Below are positions 50,042 through 58,803 of a stretch of 64,000 bases of DNA, one piece after another. Under the pieces are notes generated by a model that did not search any database, was not told where the DNA came from, and was given only the letters and a program-made list of their open reading frames with translations. The first letter of the stretch is position 1, and each line of letters starts with the position of its first letter. Source of the DNA: Aquibium microcysteis (GTDB taxonomy: Bacteria; Pseudomonadota; Alphaproteobacteria; Rhizobiales; Rhizobiaceae); contig NZ_CP061080.1 of NCBI RefSeq assembly GCF_014495845.1, forward strand, positions 3,710,001 to 3,774,000, given 5' to 3'. The translations under genes were made by a program, and so were the position numbers.

Positions 50042-51261
50042 GCCTGCTTTCCCGGATCCTTGGCCGTGAGAGGCGAGCCGTTGAAACCCGCATCCAGTCC
50101 AGCGATCCGTTCATTGCGGAGTGGTTCGGGATGAATGGTGGAACTGGCGCCTATGTCGATCCGCAGCGCGCCAGCGGCCTCGCCACGGCCGGGGCCTGCA
50201 TCTCGCTTGTGTCGCAGGCCCTGGCATCCGTGCCGCTCAACCTCTACCGCCGCACGGCCAACGGCGGGCGCGAGCGGGCGACCGAGCACCCGCTTTATGG
50301 CGTGCTCCACGATGCGCCGAACGGCGTCATGACCGCGTTCGAGGCCCGCGAGATGCTGATCGCGAACCTCCTGATTTCCGGCAACGCCTATGCCGTGCTT
50401 GACTGGAACGCACGTGGACAGGTGGTCGGGCTCGACCCGATCGACCCGGGCCGCGTCGTCGTCGAGCGGCTCGAAAGCGGGAGGCTTCGCTACCGCGTGA
50501 CCGACCGCAACGGCAGCGTCCGCGTCTACCTCCAGGACGAGATCCTGCATCTTCGCTACCGGCTCGCCCGCGACGGCGTCATGGGTCTGTCGCCGATCCA
50601 GCTTGCCCGCGAGACGATCTCGCTGGCGCTGACACAACAGGACGCGGCGGCCGGCATGGCGGCGCGCGGCAACCGTCCTTCCGGGGCGCTCGTCTTTCCG
50701 CAGATGATCGGGCGGGAAGGCAAGGAAAGCGCGCTTGGCAAACTCAAGGCGAAGATCGAGGCCGACACGTTGACATCGAATGTGCTCGTGCTCGATGGCG
50801 GCGTGGAGTGGAAGTCCTTCTCCATGACGGCGCGCGATGCGGAGTTCCTCGAAAGCCGCAAGCTGACCAACCTCGATATTTGCCGCATATGGGGCGTGCC
50901 GCCGACGGTCGTCGGCATCCTCGATCACGGCACCTATTCGAACGTCGAGATGGAGAGCCGCGCCCTCGTCGTCCGGTGCCTTGCACCGGTGGCCCGGCGC
51001 GTCGAGCAGGCGATGAACGTGGCGCTGCTGCCGACCGGGAGCCGGCGCACACTCTTCGTCGAGCACGACCTCGCCGGTCTCCAGCGGGGCGACATGAAGG
51101 CTCGGTATGAGGGCTACAGGATCGGCCGCGAATGGGGCTGGCTTTCACCGAACGAGATTCGCGGATGGGAGAACATGCCGGCGATCGACGGCGGCGACGA
51201 GTACCTATCCCCGCTCAACATGACGCCGATCGACGCGCGTGTCGGAGGGCCGACCGAATGA
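50038..51261 (+). CDS. HK97-type portal protein
   Basis: A 407-residue portal starting MSLLSRILGRERRAVETR. The blocks GACISLVSQALASVPLNLYRR, DEILHLRY..GVMGLSPIQLA and FGVPP-like IWGVPPTVVGILDHGTYSNVEMESRALVVRC are standard. In most HK97-like phages the portal precedes protease and capsid; here the order is capsid, connector, protease, portal. Confidence 0.92.
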   Translation: MSLLSRILGRERRAVETRIQSSDPFIAEWFGMNGGTGAYVDPQRASGLATAGACISLVSQALASVPLNLYRRTANGGRERATEHPLYGVLHDAPNGVMTAFEAREMLIANLLISGNAYAVLDWNARGQVVGLDPIDPGRVVVERLESGRLRYRVTDRNGSVRVYLQDEILHLRYRLARDGVMGLSPIQLARETISLALTQQDAAAGMAARGNRPSGALVFPQMIGREGKESALGKLKAKIEADTLTSNVLVLDGGVEWKSFSMTARDAEFLESRKLTNLDICRIWGVPPTVVGILDHGTYSNVEMESRALVVRCLAPVARRVEQAMNVALLPTGSRRTLFVEHDLAGLQRGDMKARYEGYRIGREWGWLSPNEIRGWENMPAIDGGDEYLSPLNMTPIDARVGGPTE

Positions 51262-51614
51262 GCGGAAAGCTTCTCCCTGCCTTCATCACGCCGGCAGAGC
51301 TGGCGGATCATCTCGGCATATCCGAGCGCAGCTTGCGCGAGACGGCGCGCGCGCTCGGCGCCTGCCGCCAGTTCGGGAAACGGATGATTCTGACCGAGGG
51401 CGACGTCACTACGATTATGGAGGCGACACGGCCATGCCACTCGAAATCTACCGCCGAAAAGGCGGCAAGGTCTGGCACTACCGGGGCACCGTCGCCGGAA
51501 GGCGGCTACGAGGCTCTACGCGCACTGAGGACAAGGCAAGAGCGCAGCGCATCGCAGCCGAAGCCGAACAGCGGGCGTGGACGCGTCATCTCGATGGACC
51601 AGGTGCGACGCTGA
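51258..51614 (+). CDS. Helix-turn-helix protein, excisionase/AlpA-like
   Basis: A 118-residue protein starting MSGKLLPAFITPAELADHLGISERSLRETARALGACRQFGKRMIL, a MerR/excisionase-type winged helix of about 60 residues. The rest is Ser/Arg-rich. Its 3' half overlaps the integrase gene by 181 bases in another frame, and its start overlaps the portal stop (ATGA). It probably directs excision or controls integrase. Confidence 0.75.
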   Translation: MSGKLLPAFITPAELADHLGISERSLRETARALGACRQFGKRMILTEGDVTTIMEATRPCHSKSTAEKAARSGTTGAPSPEGGYEALRALRTRQERSASQPKPNSGRGRVISMDQVRR

Positions 51615-52429
51615 GATTTTCGGACGCGGCCATTGCCTATCGGGGCGCCGGCCGGTCTGACAGGTTCCTTGCCAAGGTCGAGGACCACTGGCGCGATACG
51701 CTCGTGCGCGACATCACGGACGGCGCGATCCGGACCGCCGCGATGCGGCTCTATCCGAAGGCGACCAACGCGACCCGGAATCGCCAGATGATCGCGCCGA
51801 CGCAAGCCGTCATCAACTACGCTGCCGAACAGGGCTGGTGCTCCTGGCTGAAGGTGAAGCGCTTCAAGGTGGAGAAAAAGATCAGGGAGCCGGTGACGCT
51901 GGCATGGATCGACGCCTTCACGGCCGAAGCCTCACCGAAGCTTGGCGCCCTCGCCGTCTTCATGTTCGCCACGGGCGCCCGTCTCGGCGAGGCGCTGGCG
52001 CTGACATGGGGCGACGTCGACCTGTCCGGCCGATCGGCGAGGATCCGGCAAACCAAGGTCGGAGCGGAGCGGCTAGCTCATCTGCAGCCGCGCCTCGTGG
52101 CCGCGCTCGGCAACATCCCATCGAACCGGCATCCGGGCGACCGCGTGTTCGGCTACGACGATCGGCACAACCTGCGGAAGGTCTGGAACACGGCCGTGAA
52201 GCGGGCCGGCATCAAGCCCCTGACGCCGCACTGCTGCCGACACGGCTTCGCGACGACGATGCTTCATGCGGGTGTCGATGTGAAGACCGTCGCCGATATG
52301 GGCGGATGGGCCGACGTGGCGACGCTGGTCAAGAACTACGCCCACGCGATGACGGACAGGACCATCACCAACGTGATTTTTGGCACGGAATTGACACAGG
52401 AACCCGCCGCCAAGGCAGTAAATGATTGA
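51434..52429 (+). CDS. Tyrosine-type site-specific integrase
   Basis: A 331-residue recombinase starting MPLEIYRRKGGKVWHYRGT (GTG/ATG alternatives upstream are inside the HTH gene). N-terminal arm/core-binding domain, then the catalytic domain with Arg in FATGARLGEALALTW, HxxR as HCCRHGFATTML, and Tyr in TLVKNYAHAM. It would insert the island at the 23-base core found 34 bases after its stop. Confidence 0.93.
   Translation: MPLEIYRRKGGKVWHYRGTVAGRRLRGSTRTEDKARAQRIAAEAEQRAWTRHLDGPGATLRFSDAAIAYRGAGRSDRFLAKVEDHWRDTLVRDITDGAIRTAAMRLYPKATNATRNRQMIAPTQAVINYAAEQGWCSWLKVKRFKVEKKIREPVTLAWIDAFTAEASPKLGALAVFMFATGARLGEALALTWGDVDLSGRSARIRQTKVGAERLAHLQPRLVAALGNIPSNRHPGDRVFGYDDRHNLRKVWNTAVKRAGIKPLTPHCCRHGFATTMLHAGVDVKTVADMGGWADVATLVKNYAHAMTDRTITNVIFGTELTQEPAAKAVND
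52381..52400. repeat. Possible integrase arm-type site, right
   Basis: The second copy of TGGCAC-N5-TGACACAGG, here within the last codons of the integrase gene and 62 bases from the att core. Confidence 0.35.
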
Positions 52430-52462
52430 AAAGAAAGGGAAAATCCGTGAAGAACCCGCGCC

Positions 52463-52485
52463 CTCGTTGGGGAGGGGTGGCCCAC
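52463..52485. repeat. attR core (23-bp direct repeat)
   Basis: Exact copy of 41672-41694, 34 bases downstream of the integrase stop. Chromosomal DNA to its right contains the displaced serC promoter. Confidence 0.85.
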
Positions 52486-52491
52486 GGACGG

Positions 52492-52520
52492 CGATAGTCC
52501 CTCCCGCCCGGTGGCGTCAA
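52492..52520 (-). promoter_or_regulatory. Displaced native serC promoter
   Basis: Minus strand: TTGACG (52520-52515), 17-base spacer, CTATCG (52497-52492), with the att core beginning six bases beyond. Without the island it would drive serC at normal distance; now it reads into the integrase end of the island. Confidence 0.55.
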
Positions 52521-52580
52521 GGGGAAAGTTTTCGTCGCAGGAAGGACGGATGGCGGCGGTCTGGATGCCGTGAAACAATG

Positions 52581-52603
52581 AGACGGCGGACCAGCCGCCG
52601 TCT
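52581..52603 (-). terminator. Terminator of the first outer membrane protein gene
   Basis: AGACGGCGG and CCGCCGTCT arms, five-base loop, 38 bases after the stop codon; TTGTTTC follows on the minus strand. Confidence 0.6.
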
Positions 52604-52640
52604 TACAGGGATGCTAGATGCAAGGGCCGTCGCGAGCGCT

Positions 52641-53588
52641 CTACCAGAGATCGTAGCGGAGACCGACCTTGACCTGATGGATGTTCATGCCCTTGACGAC
52701 GACGACGTCGTCGTTGCGGATCGCGACGGATTCGGCGCCGGGCGCGGTGATCCAGTTGTAGCCGACGTCCAGCGAGGCATTCTGGGACAGCTGGTAGCTG
52801 ACGCCGGCGCCGAGCGAATAGAGCAGGCTGACCTTGTTGCGGTCGATCGACGTGCCGGGGTACTCCACGTCGGCGTCGGTCGCGCTCGTCTGGCCTTCGC
52901 AGAGCTGCGTGGTGGTTGTCTCGGAAACCCCGGCGACGGTCTGGACGGTTTCGCTGGCGCTGCAGGTCCGGTCGTTGAAACTCCCACGCACAGGCGTGTA
53001 GACGAGGCCGATGCCGGCGCCGACATAGGGGGTGAATCCGGCGACCGTCCCGAGATCCGCATAGACGTTGGCCATGCCGGTCCAGGCCGAGGCTTCGGCC
53101 GAGGATTCGGAATAGCAGTCGGCGTTCGCGTCGGTCGTCGTCACGGTCGGCGGGTCGATCGGGTCCCCCAGCTGATCGAAGGTCACGACGCTCACGGTCT
53201 GCTCGACGGCACAGGCATCCTCCCGGATGCCGAAGGAACTGGCCTTGCTGGCTCCCAGGAAGCCCGCCGTGAGGTCGACGCGGAAGATGTCGTTCACGTG
53301 GTAGCCGAAGCCGACCGTGCCGCTGACCACGGTCTTCGTCTCGTCGAAGCCGGTCTCCTGCGTGATGTCGAGCGGATCGGCGATGGAAAACGCGATGTTC
53401 GAGTAGTCCCGTTTGAAATCATAGCCGACGTCGCCGCGCAGGTACCAGCCAGAGCCGATTTCCACCGGGACGTATTCCGGCGCCTCCTCCACGTAGAGCG
53501 GCGCGTCGTAGTCGGCGGCGGCGGAAGGCGCCGACGGCAGGACCGAAAGCGCAGCACCCGACAAGAGCAGACGCGAAAGCAGTTTCAT
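52641..53588 (-). CDS. Outer membrane beta-barrel protein (Omp31/RopB-like)
   Basis: A 315-residue protein with a signal peptide (MKLLSRLLLSGAALSVLPSAPSAAA). Mature motifs GSGWYLRGDVGYDFK, YVGAGIGLVY and LGAGVSYQLSQNASLDVGYNW alternate as expected for an eight-stranded barrel, ending in VGLRYDLW with a terminal aromatic residue. A 40-residue Thr/Ser/acid-rich insertion near 160-210 is probably a surface loop. The start at 53588 has GGAG upstream. Confidence 0.87.
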   Translation of the reverse strand: MKLLSRLLLSGAALSVLPSAPSAAADYDAPLYVEEAPEYVPVEIGSGWYLRGDVGYDFKRDYSNIAFSIADPLDITQETGFDETKTVVSGTVGFGYHVNDIFRVDLTAGFLGASKASSFGIREDACAVEQTVSVVTFDQLGDPIDPPTVTTTDANADCYSESSAEASAWTGMANVYADLGTVAGFTPYVGAGIGLVYTPVRGSFNDRTCSASETVQTVAGVSETTTTQLCEGQTSATDADVEYPGTSIDRNKVSLLYSLGAGVSYQLSQNASLDVGYNWITAPGAESVAIRNDDVVVVKGMNIHQVKVGLRYDLW

Positions 53589-53747
53589 GGGCCTCACTCC
53601 GGTATCACCCGCCCGGGCGGGAAAGCGCCCGCGACCGGTTCATGAGGCACTATTAACCATAGTGGTTAAATGCGGGTTAAGCATAGCTGAACCGCCGCCG
53701 CAGTCTTTTCAAGGGTTTCGCCGGCCTGGCGGCGAGACGAACGAGAA

Positions 53748-53775
53748 GGGCCGCCCGGCTGGCGCCGGGCGGCCC
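53748..53775 (-). terminator. Terminator of the second outer membrane protein gene
   Basis: GGGCCGCCCGGC and GCCGGGCGGCCC arms (12 bp) with a four-base loop; TTCTCGTT follows on the minus strand. Confidence 0.75.
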
Positions 53776-53802
53776 TCGCGACGCGACGGTGTCGCGCCGA
53801 CG

Positions 53803-54660
53803 CTACTTGTAGACCGGCTCGAAGACGGGCTCCGGCTGGAACGCGACCTGCTCGGGCGCGCAGTTGGCGTTGCCGCCGAAGCTCCAGCGCAGGCCGCCGC
53901 GGACCTCGTGGGTGTTGATGCCCTTGTCGAAGCCCGGACCGACGCCGATGGACGCGCCGGAGGGCGAGTATTCCTCGAACATGCGCCCGCCCTCAATGCG
54001 GCTGTAGCGATAGCCGAGGTCGGCCTGCAGGTTGTGGGTGATGCAGTAGGAGGCGCCGGCCATGACCGCGTAGGCAAAGCGCCAGCCGGACGTGCCCTTG
54101 TGGATGTCGGTACCGCTGCCGGTGGTGTTGCGCAGATCGCCCCAGCGGACATGCGCGCCGCCGAGACCCGCGCCGACATAGGGCGTCACGCCGTAATAGG
54201 TGCCGAGATCGACATAGGCGTTGGCGAGCAGCAGAAGCGCCGAGAGATCCGACTCGTCTTCCGAAACGCAGGGATTGCCGCCGCAGGTGCCGCTCGTGCT
54301 GCCCCGGAAGTTCGACTTGAACCAGTAGTCGCCGGTCAGATCGGCGCGGAAGTACCTGCTCATCTGGTAGCCGACACCGGCACCGAGCGACAGCGCGCCC
54401 TTGAGGCTCGTCGAATCGAAGGTGTTCGTGCCGGGCTCGGGATCGCAGCAGCCATAGGTGATGTATTCGGTGCCGCGCAGCTTCGGCGCATGATAGTCGA
54501 TGTCGCCGCGGATGTACCACCCGCCGGCCTGTTCGTAGATCGGTGCCGGCGGCTGGTACTCGATGACCGGCGGCTCGTAGATGTCGGCGGCGAGGACGGG
54601 CGAAACGAGGCCGAGCGCGAGCGCCATCGCGCCGATGATCAGCCTGACGGGCTTCAGCAT
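53803..54660 (-). CDS. Outer membrane beta-barrel protein (Omp31/RopB-like)
   Basis: A 285-residue protein with a signal peptide (MLKPVRLIIGAMALALGLVSPVLA). It shares with its neighbour the motifs GGWYIRGDIDY, SLGAGVGYQM and TPYVGAGLGGAHV and the final RGGLRWSFGG segment, indicating tandem paralogy. It carries a cysteine pair in CCDPEPG and another in CGGNPC. It has a separate terminator, so the two are probably separately transcribed. Confidence 0.87.
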   Translation of the reverse strand: MLKPVRLIIGAMALALGLVSPVLAADIYEPPVIEYQPPAPIYEQAGGWYIRGDIDYHAPKLRGTEYITYGCCDPEPGTNTFDSTSLKGALSLGAGVGYQMSRYFRADLTGDYWFKSNFRGSTSGTCGGNPCVSEDESDLSALLLLANAYVDLGTYYGVTPYVGAGLGGAHVRWGDLRNTTGSGTDIHKGTSGWRFAYAVMAGASYCITHNLQADLGYRYSRIEGGRMFEEYSPSGASIGVGPGFDKGINTHEVRGGLRWSFGGNANCAPEQVAFQPEPVFEPVYK

Positions 54661-54887
54661 GAGGCTTATCCTTGGGATGTCCCGGGTTGGTCTGGCCGGG
54701 ACGTGGTTGAACTCGCAAGGATAATGAAACCGAAAGGTTAAACAGGATTTAACCCTGTTCGTTTACCGTGAATCTGTCTGGACGGATGGCGGGCGGCCTC
54801 TCCCGGGAAGGGGGAGGAGAAGGCTTCCTCGAAACTGGAAGGAGCGCGCCCGGCACCGACCGGTGCACCATTGACCCCGACGCGGAA

Positions 54888-56240
<1,353 letters not shown>

Positions 56241-56531
56241 GCGTGTCGGTTCCTCACCGCCTCAGGCTTCCCCAGCCCCTCGGGTGTGCCATAGCGACGA
56301 CTCATCCCGTAATCACAATATATGAGTTTGTGTAACCGTTCGGTTGAAATGCGGGAGGGCAAAGCGGTGCGCGGCGCGCGTGAGGACGGCAGCCCGGCCG
56401 CGCCGCATCCGCCGCCGGTTTGTGCCCGACGATACAGCCCGTCCGCCCCTTCAGCACCTAGTCTCCCCCATCTCCGCCGAAGTCCTAACTCCGGCGGTCG
56501 TCTCAGGCATGGAATGGAGAGGATTCACCCA

Positions 56532-57005
56532 ATGGATGCAGGACAGACCATCCGCACGCTCGCAACCAAGCTCGGACTGAGCGACACAGCCTTCGACGCC
56601 GACGGGCGCCTGACGATCGAACTCGGACGAGGCGCCGTCCTCTATGCCGCACGCCTGGACGACCACGTCGTGGAATGGAGCGTGCCGCTCCCCGACATCG
56701 ACTTCGCCGACCCGGCGATGATGTGGGTGATGCTGGAGGCCAACCTGCTCGGCTCGGGCACCGGTGCCGGCCGGCTGGCCGTCGACGGCGACCACGCCGC
56801 CTTCTTCTGCGAGCGCTGGGTGGTGCGCGGCATGGACGAGAAGGAGACCGAACGCCGCTTCGACGAGATGGCCGCAGTCGCCGCCTACTGGCTCGGCGAG
56901 GGTGCGGACCTTCTGATGGAGAAGGCGGAGCAGAGGCGCCTGCGCGGCGCCCGCGACGCGGCGCCGCCCGCCGCCGGCGAGGAGATGCTGGTGATGCGCG
57001 CCTGA
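56532..57005 (+). CDS. CesT-like type III secretion chaperone 1
   Basis: A 157-residue acidic protein starting MDAGQTIRTLATKLGLSDTAFDADGRLTIEL. The alternating strand/helix pattern (ILEDGRLTIEL-type strand, dimer helix, WVMLEANLLGSGTGAGRLAVDGDHAAFFCERW, C-terminal helix) is the fold of CesT/Tir chaperones. It ends in GEEMLVMRA. Such proteins keep effectors partly unfolded for export. Its position before three effector-like genes supports that role. No export machinery is in the window. Confidence 0.75.
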   Translation: MDAGQTIRTLATKLGLSDTAFDADGRLTIELGRGAVLYAARLDDHVVEWSVPLPDIDFADPAMMWVMLEANLLGSGTGAGRLAVDGDHAAFFCERWVVRGMDEKETERRFDEMAAVAAYWLGEGADLLMEKAEQRRLRGARDAAPPAAGEEMLVMRA

Positions 57006-57023
57006 AGCGGACCTCGCGGCCCT

Positions 57024-57077
57024 GTGTCGGACGTCACCCGCACGCATGCGCGGCGAAAGGGAGGTGACGTCCGGCAC
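57024..57077. promoter_or_regulatory. Conserved inverted repeat upstream of effector-like gene 1
   Basis: 15-base arms (57024-57038, 57063-57077), all paired except one G-T, around the core CGGACGTCACC. The loop is 24 bases, and it ends 58 bases before the start codon. The same structure with the same loop length precedes effector-like gene 2. Confidence 0.7.
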
Positions 57078-57135
57078 GCGGCCTACCCCGCGTCGGACGC
57101 AGGATGCGGAAACAGGCAGCCAACGGAGAAGATCG

Positions 57136-58596
57136 ATGGTCGGTACAGTCAGCAGCGGTATCAGCGTCACGCAGACCTATACGCGCAACGTCGAAGACGC
57201 AGACTTCAAGAACGCGCGGAAGACCGGGTTCGCCCTGCCGAAAGCTCCGAACCAGAACGTCCAGGAGGGGAGTTTCGGCACGTTCAAGAGCAGCCTGTCC
57301 TACTTCAAGGACAGCCTCAAGGGTTTCTTCGAAGCGCCGCTGGGCAAGAAGATCGATTTCCTGAAGGACCGCATCGAACTGCGGTCGATCCAGAAGAACG
57401 AGGCGGGGCAGATCGCGCCGCTGGACCGCAAGGACGTCGCCATGTTGAGCGGCATGAAGATCGCGCACCACGCACTGCAGAACGGATCGGCGAGTTCGAT
57501 GCTGAGAAGCAGCAGCGACACGGAGATCGCCCAGCTGAGCATTTCCCTCGGCGACTGGCTGAAGGAGATCGACGCCAACGTCAAGACCAACGGCACGTCG
57601 TTCGGCGTCGAACTGGAACGCGCGGCCGGCCACGTGACTGCCAACCTGACCGATCAGGACTGGGCGCATGTCGACGTGCCGGGGCTGAAGAAGCTCGAAG
57701 GCCAGCTCCGCTTCGAGGGACGGGTCGCCAAGGCAGACCTTCTGAAGGCGATCATCGGAAATCTCGAGAAGGAGTTCACGCCCGAGAAGGCCGATGCCCT
57801 GTTCGGCGGAAAGGCGCGCAGCTACGTTTCCGAGTATGCGGGAGAAGTCCATTCGTTCTGGCGCAATGCGACCGAGGGATCGAACGCGATGTCGTCGCTG
57901 GTGGCGCAGAGCTTCAAGAACCCGCTCAAGCACGAAGCCTATGGCAGCATGAAGCCGCTTCTCGACAAGGCTGCCCAGATCAAGTCGATGAAGGATCTGG
58001 GAGGCACGGAGAGCTTGACCAAGGACCAGGCGGCGACCCTGGGCAAGCTCGCCGAGCAGCTTTTCGGCGTTCTCGAGAAGATCGAGATCACGGATACCAT
58101 GAAGAGCCCGCTGGAAAAGATCGCCAAGGACATCCAGACACTCCGTACCGACGACAAGAACAGCGTGACGCAGAAGTTCTTCGTCAACGGCATCCTCCTC
58201 AAGGCGCTGGCTCCGGAGTTCTCCCTCCAGAGTGGTTCGCTGGGAAAACTGACGGTCGCTCTGCTATACGACGCCGTCGTCGGATCCCGCTCCGACACGA
58301 CCTCCCCCTACGGCAAGGAGATGCTGGCGCTCAAGGAGCGGATCGGCGGGAGGGTCGACGACATGCTGCAGCGTTTCGGCATGCCCGCCAGCGGGCGGAC
58401 CGAGGCCGTGGTACTGGAGGGCATATCCAGGAAGGAGAAGCAGATCGACACGATCGCGGGACAGCTCAAGGAGGTCGATCTCTTCCTCGCCGAGAACCCG
58501 ATCGAAGAGCCGAAGATCGAACCGGAGCGGAAGCCCGTCGACCTGGAGAAGATCCAGCAGCGCAACCGCCAGATCCTCGACAAGTTCAAGCTCTGA
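57136..58596 (+). CDS. Effector-like protein 1, putative type III substrate
   Basis: A 486-residue, largely helical protein with GGAGAA before ATG 57136. There is no Sec signal; the N-terminus MVGTVSSGISVTQTYTRNVE is Ser/Thr-rich as in type III substrates. Shared blocks with the next two proteins are KAPNQNV, a GKKIxFLKDRIELRSIQKNE helix (about 75-95), DRKDVAML, and FFVNGILLKALAP (about 345). No enzyme motif is recognised. The C-terminal 70 residues are charged and helical. Exported-substrate status is inferred from the flanking chaperones. Confidence 0.7.
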   Translation: MVGTVSSGISVTQTYTRNVEDADFKNARKTGFALPKAPNQNVQEGSFGTFKSSLSYFKDSLKGFFEAPLGKKIDFLKDRIELRSIQKNEAGQIAPLDRKDVAMLSGMKIAHHALQNGSASSMLRSSSDTEIAQLSISLGDWLKEIDANVKTNGTSFGVELERAAGHVTANLTDQDWAHVDVPGLKKLEGQLRFEGRVAKADLLKAIIGNLEKEFTPEKADALFGGKARSYVSEYAGEVHSFWRNATEGSNAMSSLVAQSFKNPLKHEAYGSMKPLLDKAAQIKSMKDLGGTESLTKDQAATLGKLAEQLFGVLEKIEITDTMKSPLEKIAKDIQTLRTDDKNSVTQKFFVNGILLKALAPEFSLQSGSLGKLTVALLYDAVVGSRSDTTSPYGKEMLALKERIGGRVDDMLQRFGMPASGRTEAVVLEGISRKEKQIDTIAGQLKEVDLFLAENPIEEPKIEPERKPVDLEKIQQRNRQILDKFKL

Positions 58597-58625
58597 GGCG
58601 CCCGTCCGCAGCGCGGCGACGTCCG

Positions 58626-58651
58626 AACGCCACGCCACCCGGCGTGGCGTT
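58626..58651 (+). terminator. Hairpin after effector-like gene 1
   Basis: A perfect 11-bp stem AACGCCACGCC/GGCGTGGCGTT with a four-base loop, 29 bases after the stop; only TT follows. Confidence 0.55.
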
Positions 58652-58690
58652 CCGCATTCGAGCCTGCTCGTGCCGGCGGCACCGACACCT

Positions 58691-58744
58691 GTGCCGGTCG
58701 TCACCCGCGCTCGGGCGCTGCACGCGGGAGGTGACGCCCGGCAC
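58691..58744. promoter_or_regulatory. Conserved inverted repeat upstream of effector-like gene 2
   Basis: 15-base arms (58691-58705, 58730-58744) paired at all but the central position, 24-base loop, ending 59 bases before the start codon. The arms differ at only two (left) and one (right) positions from those of gene 1. Confidence 0.7.
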
Positions 58745-58803
58745 GCGGCACGCCCGCATTCCGCGACAGGATGTGCCCGACGAGACCGGACGGGAGAACA
58801 TCG

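Larger units (their letters stand above)
41672..52485. mobile_element. Integrated phage-satellite-like island (cf-PICI-like), 10.8 kb
   Basis: Bounded by an exact 23-base direct repeat (41672-41694 and 52463-52485), with a tyrosine integrase next to the right repeat. Gene order: small ORF, primase/helicase, repeat array, HNH, large terminase, RHH protein (opposite strand), three unknowns, major capsid, spike base, connector, protease, portal, HTH protein, integrase. No tail tube, tape measure, tail fibre, lysis or phage repressor gene can be recognised. Known capsid-forming phage-inducible islands have this content: they package themselves in their own heads and take tails from a helper phage. 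Confidence 0.75.

Noticed and set aside
41672..52485. Interpretation of the island as a gene transfer agent
   Set aside because: GTAs lack integrase and att sites and carry full tail modules; this element has direct-repeat ends, an integrase and no tail genes.
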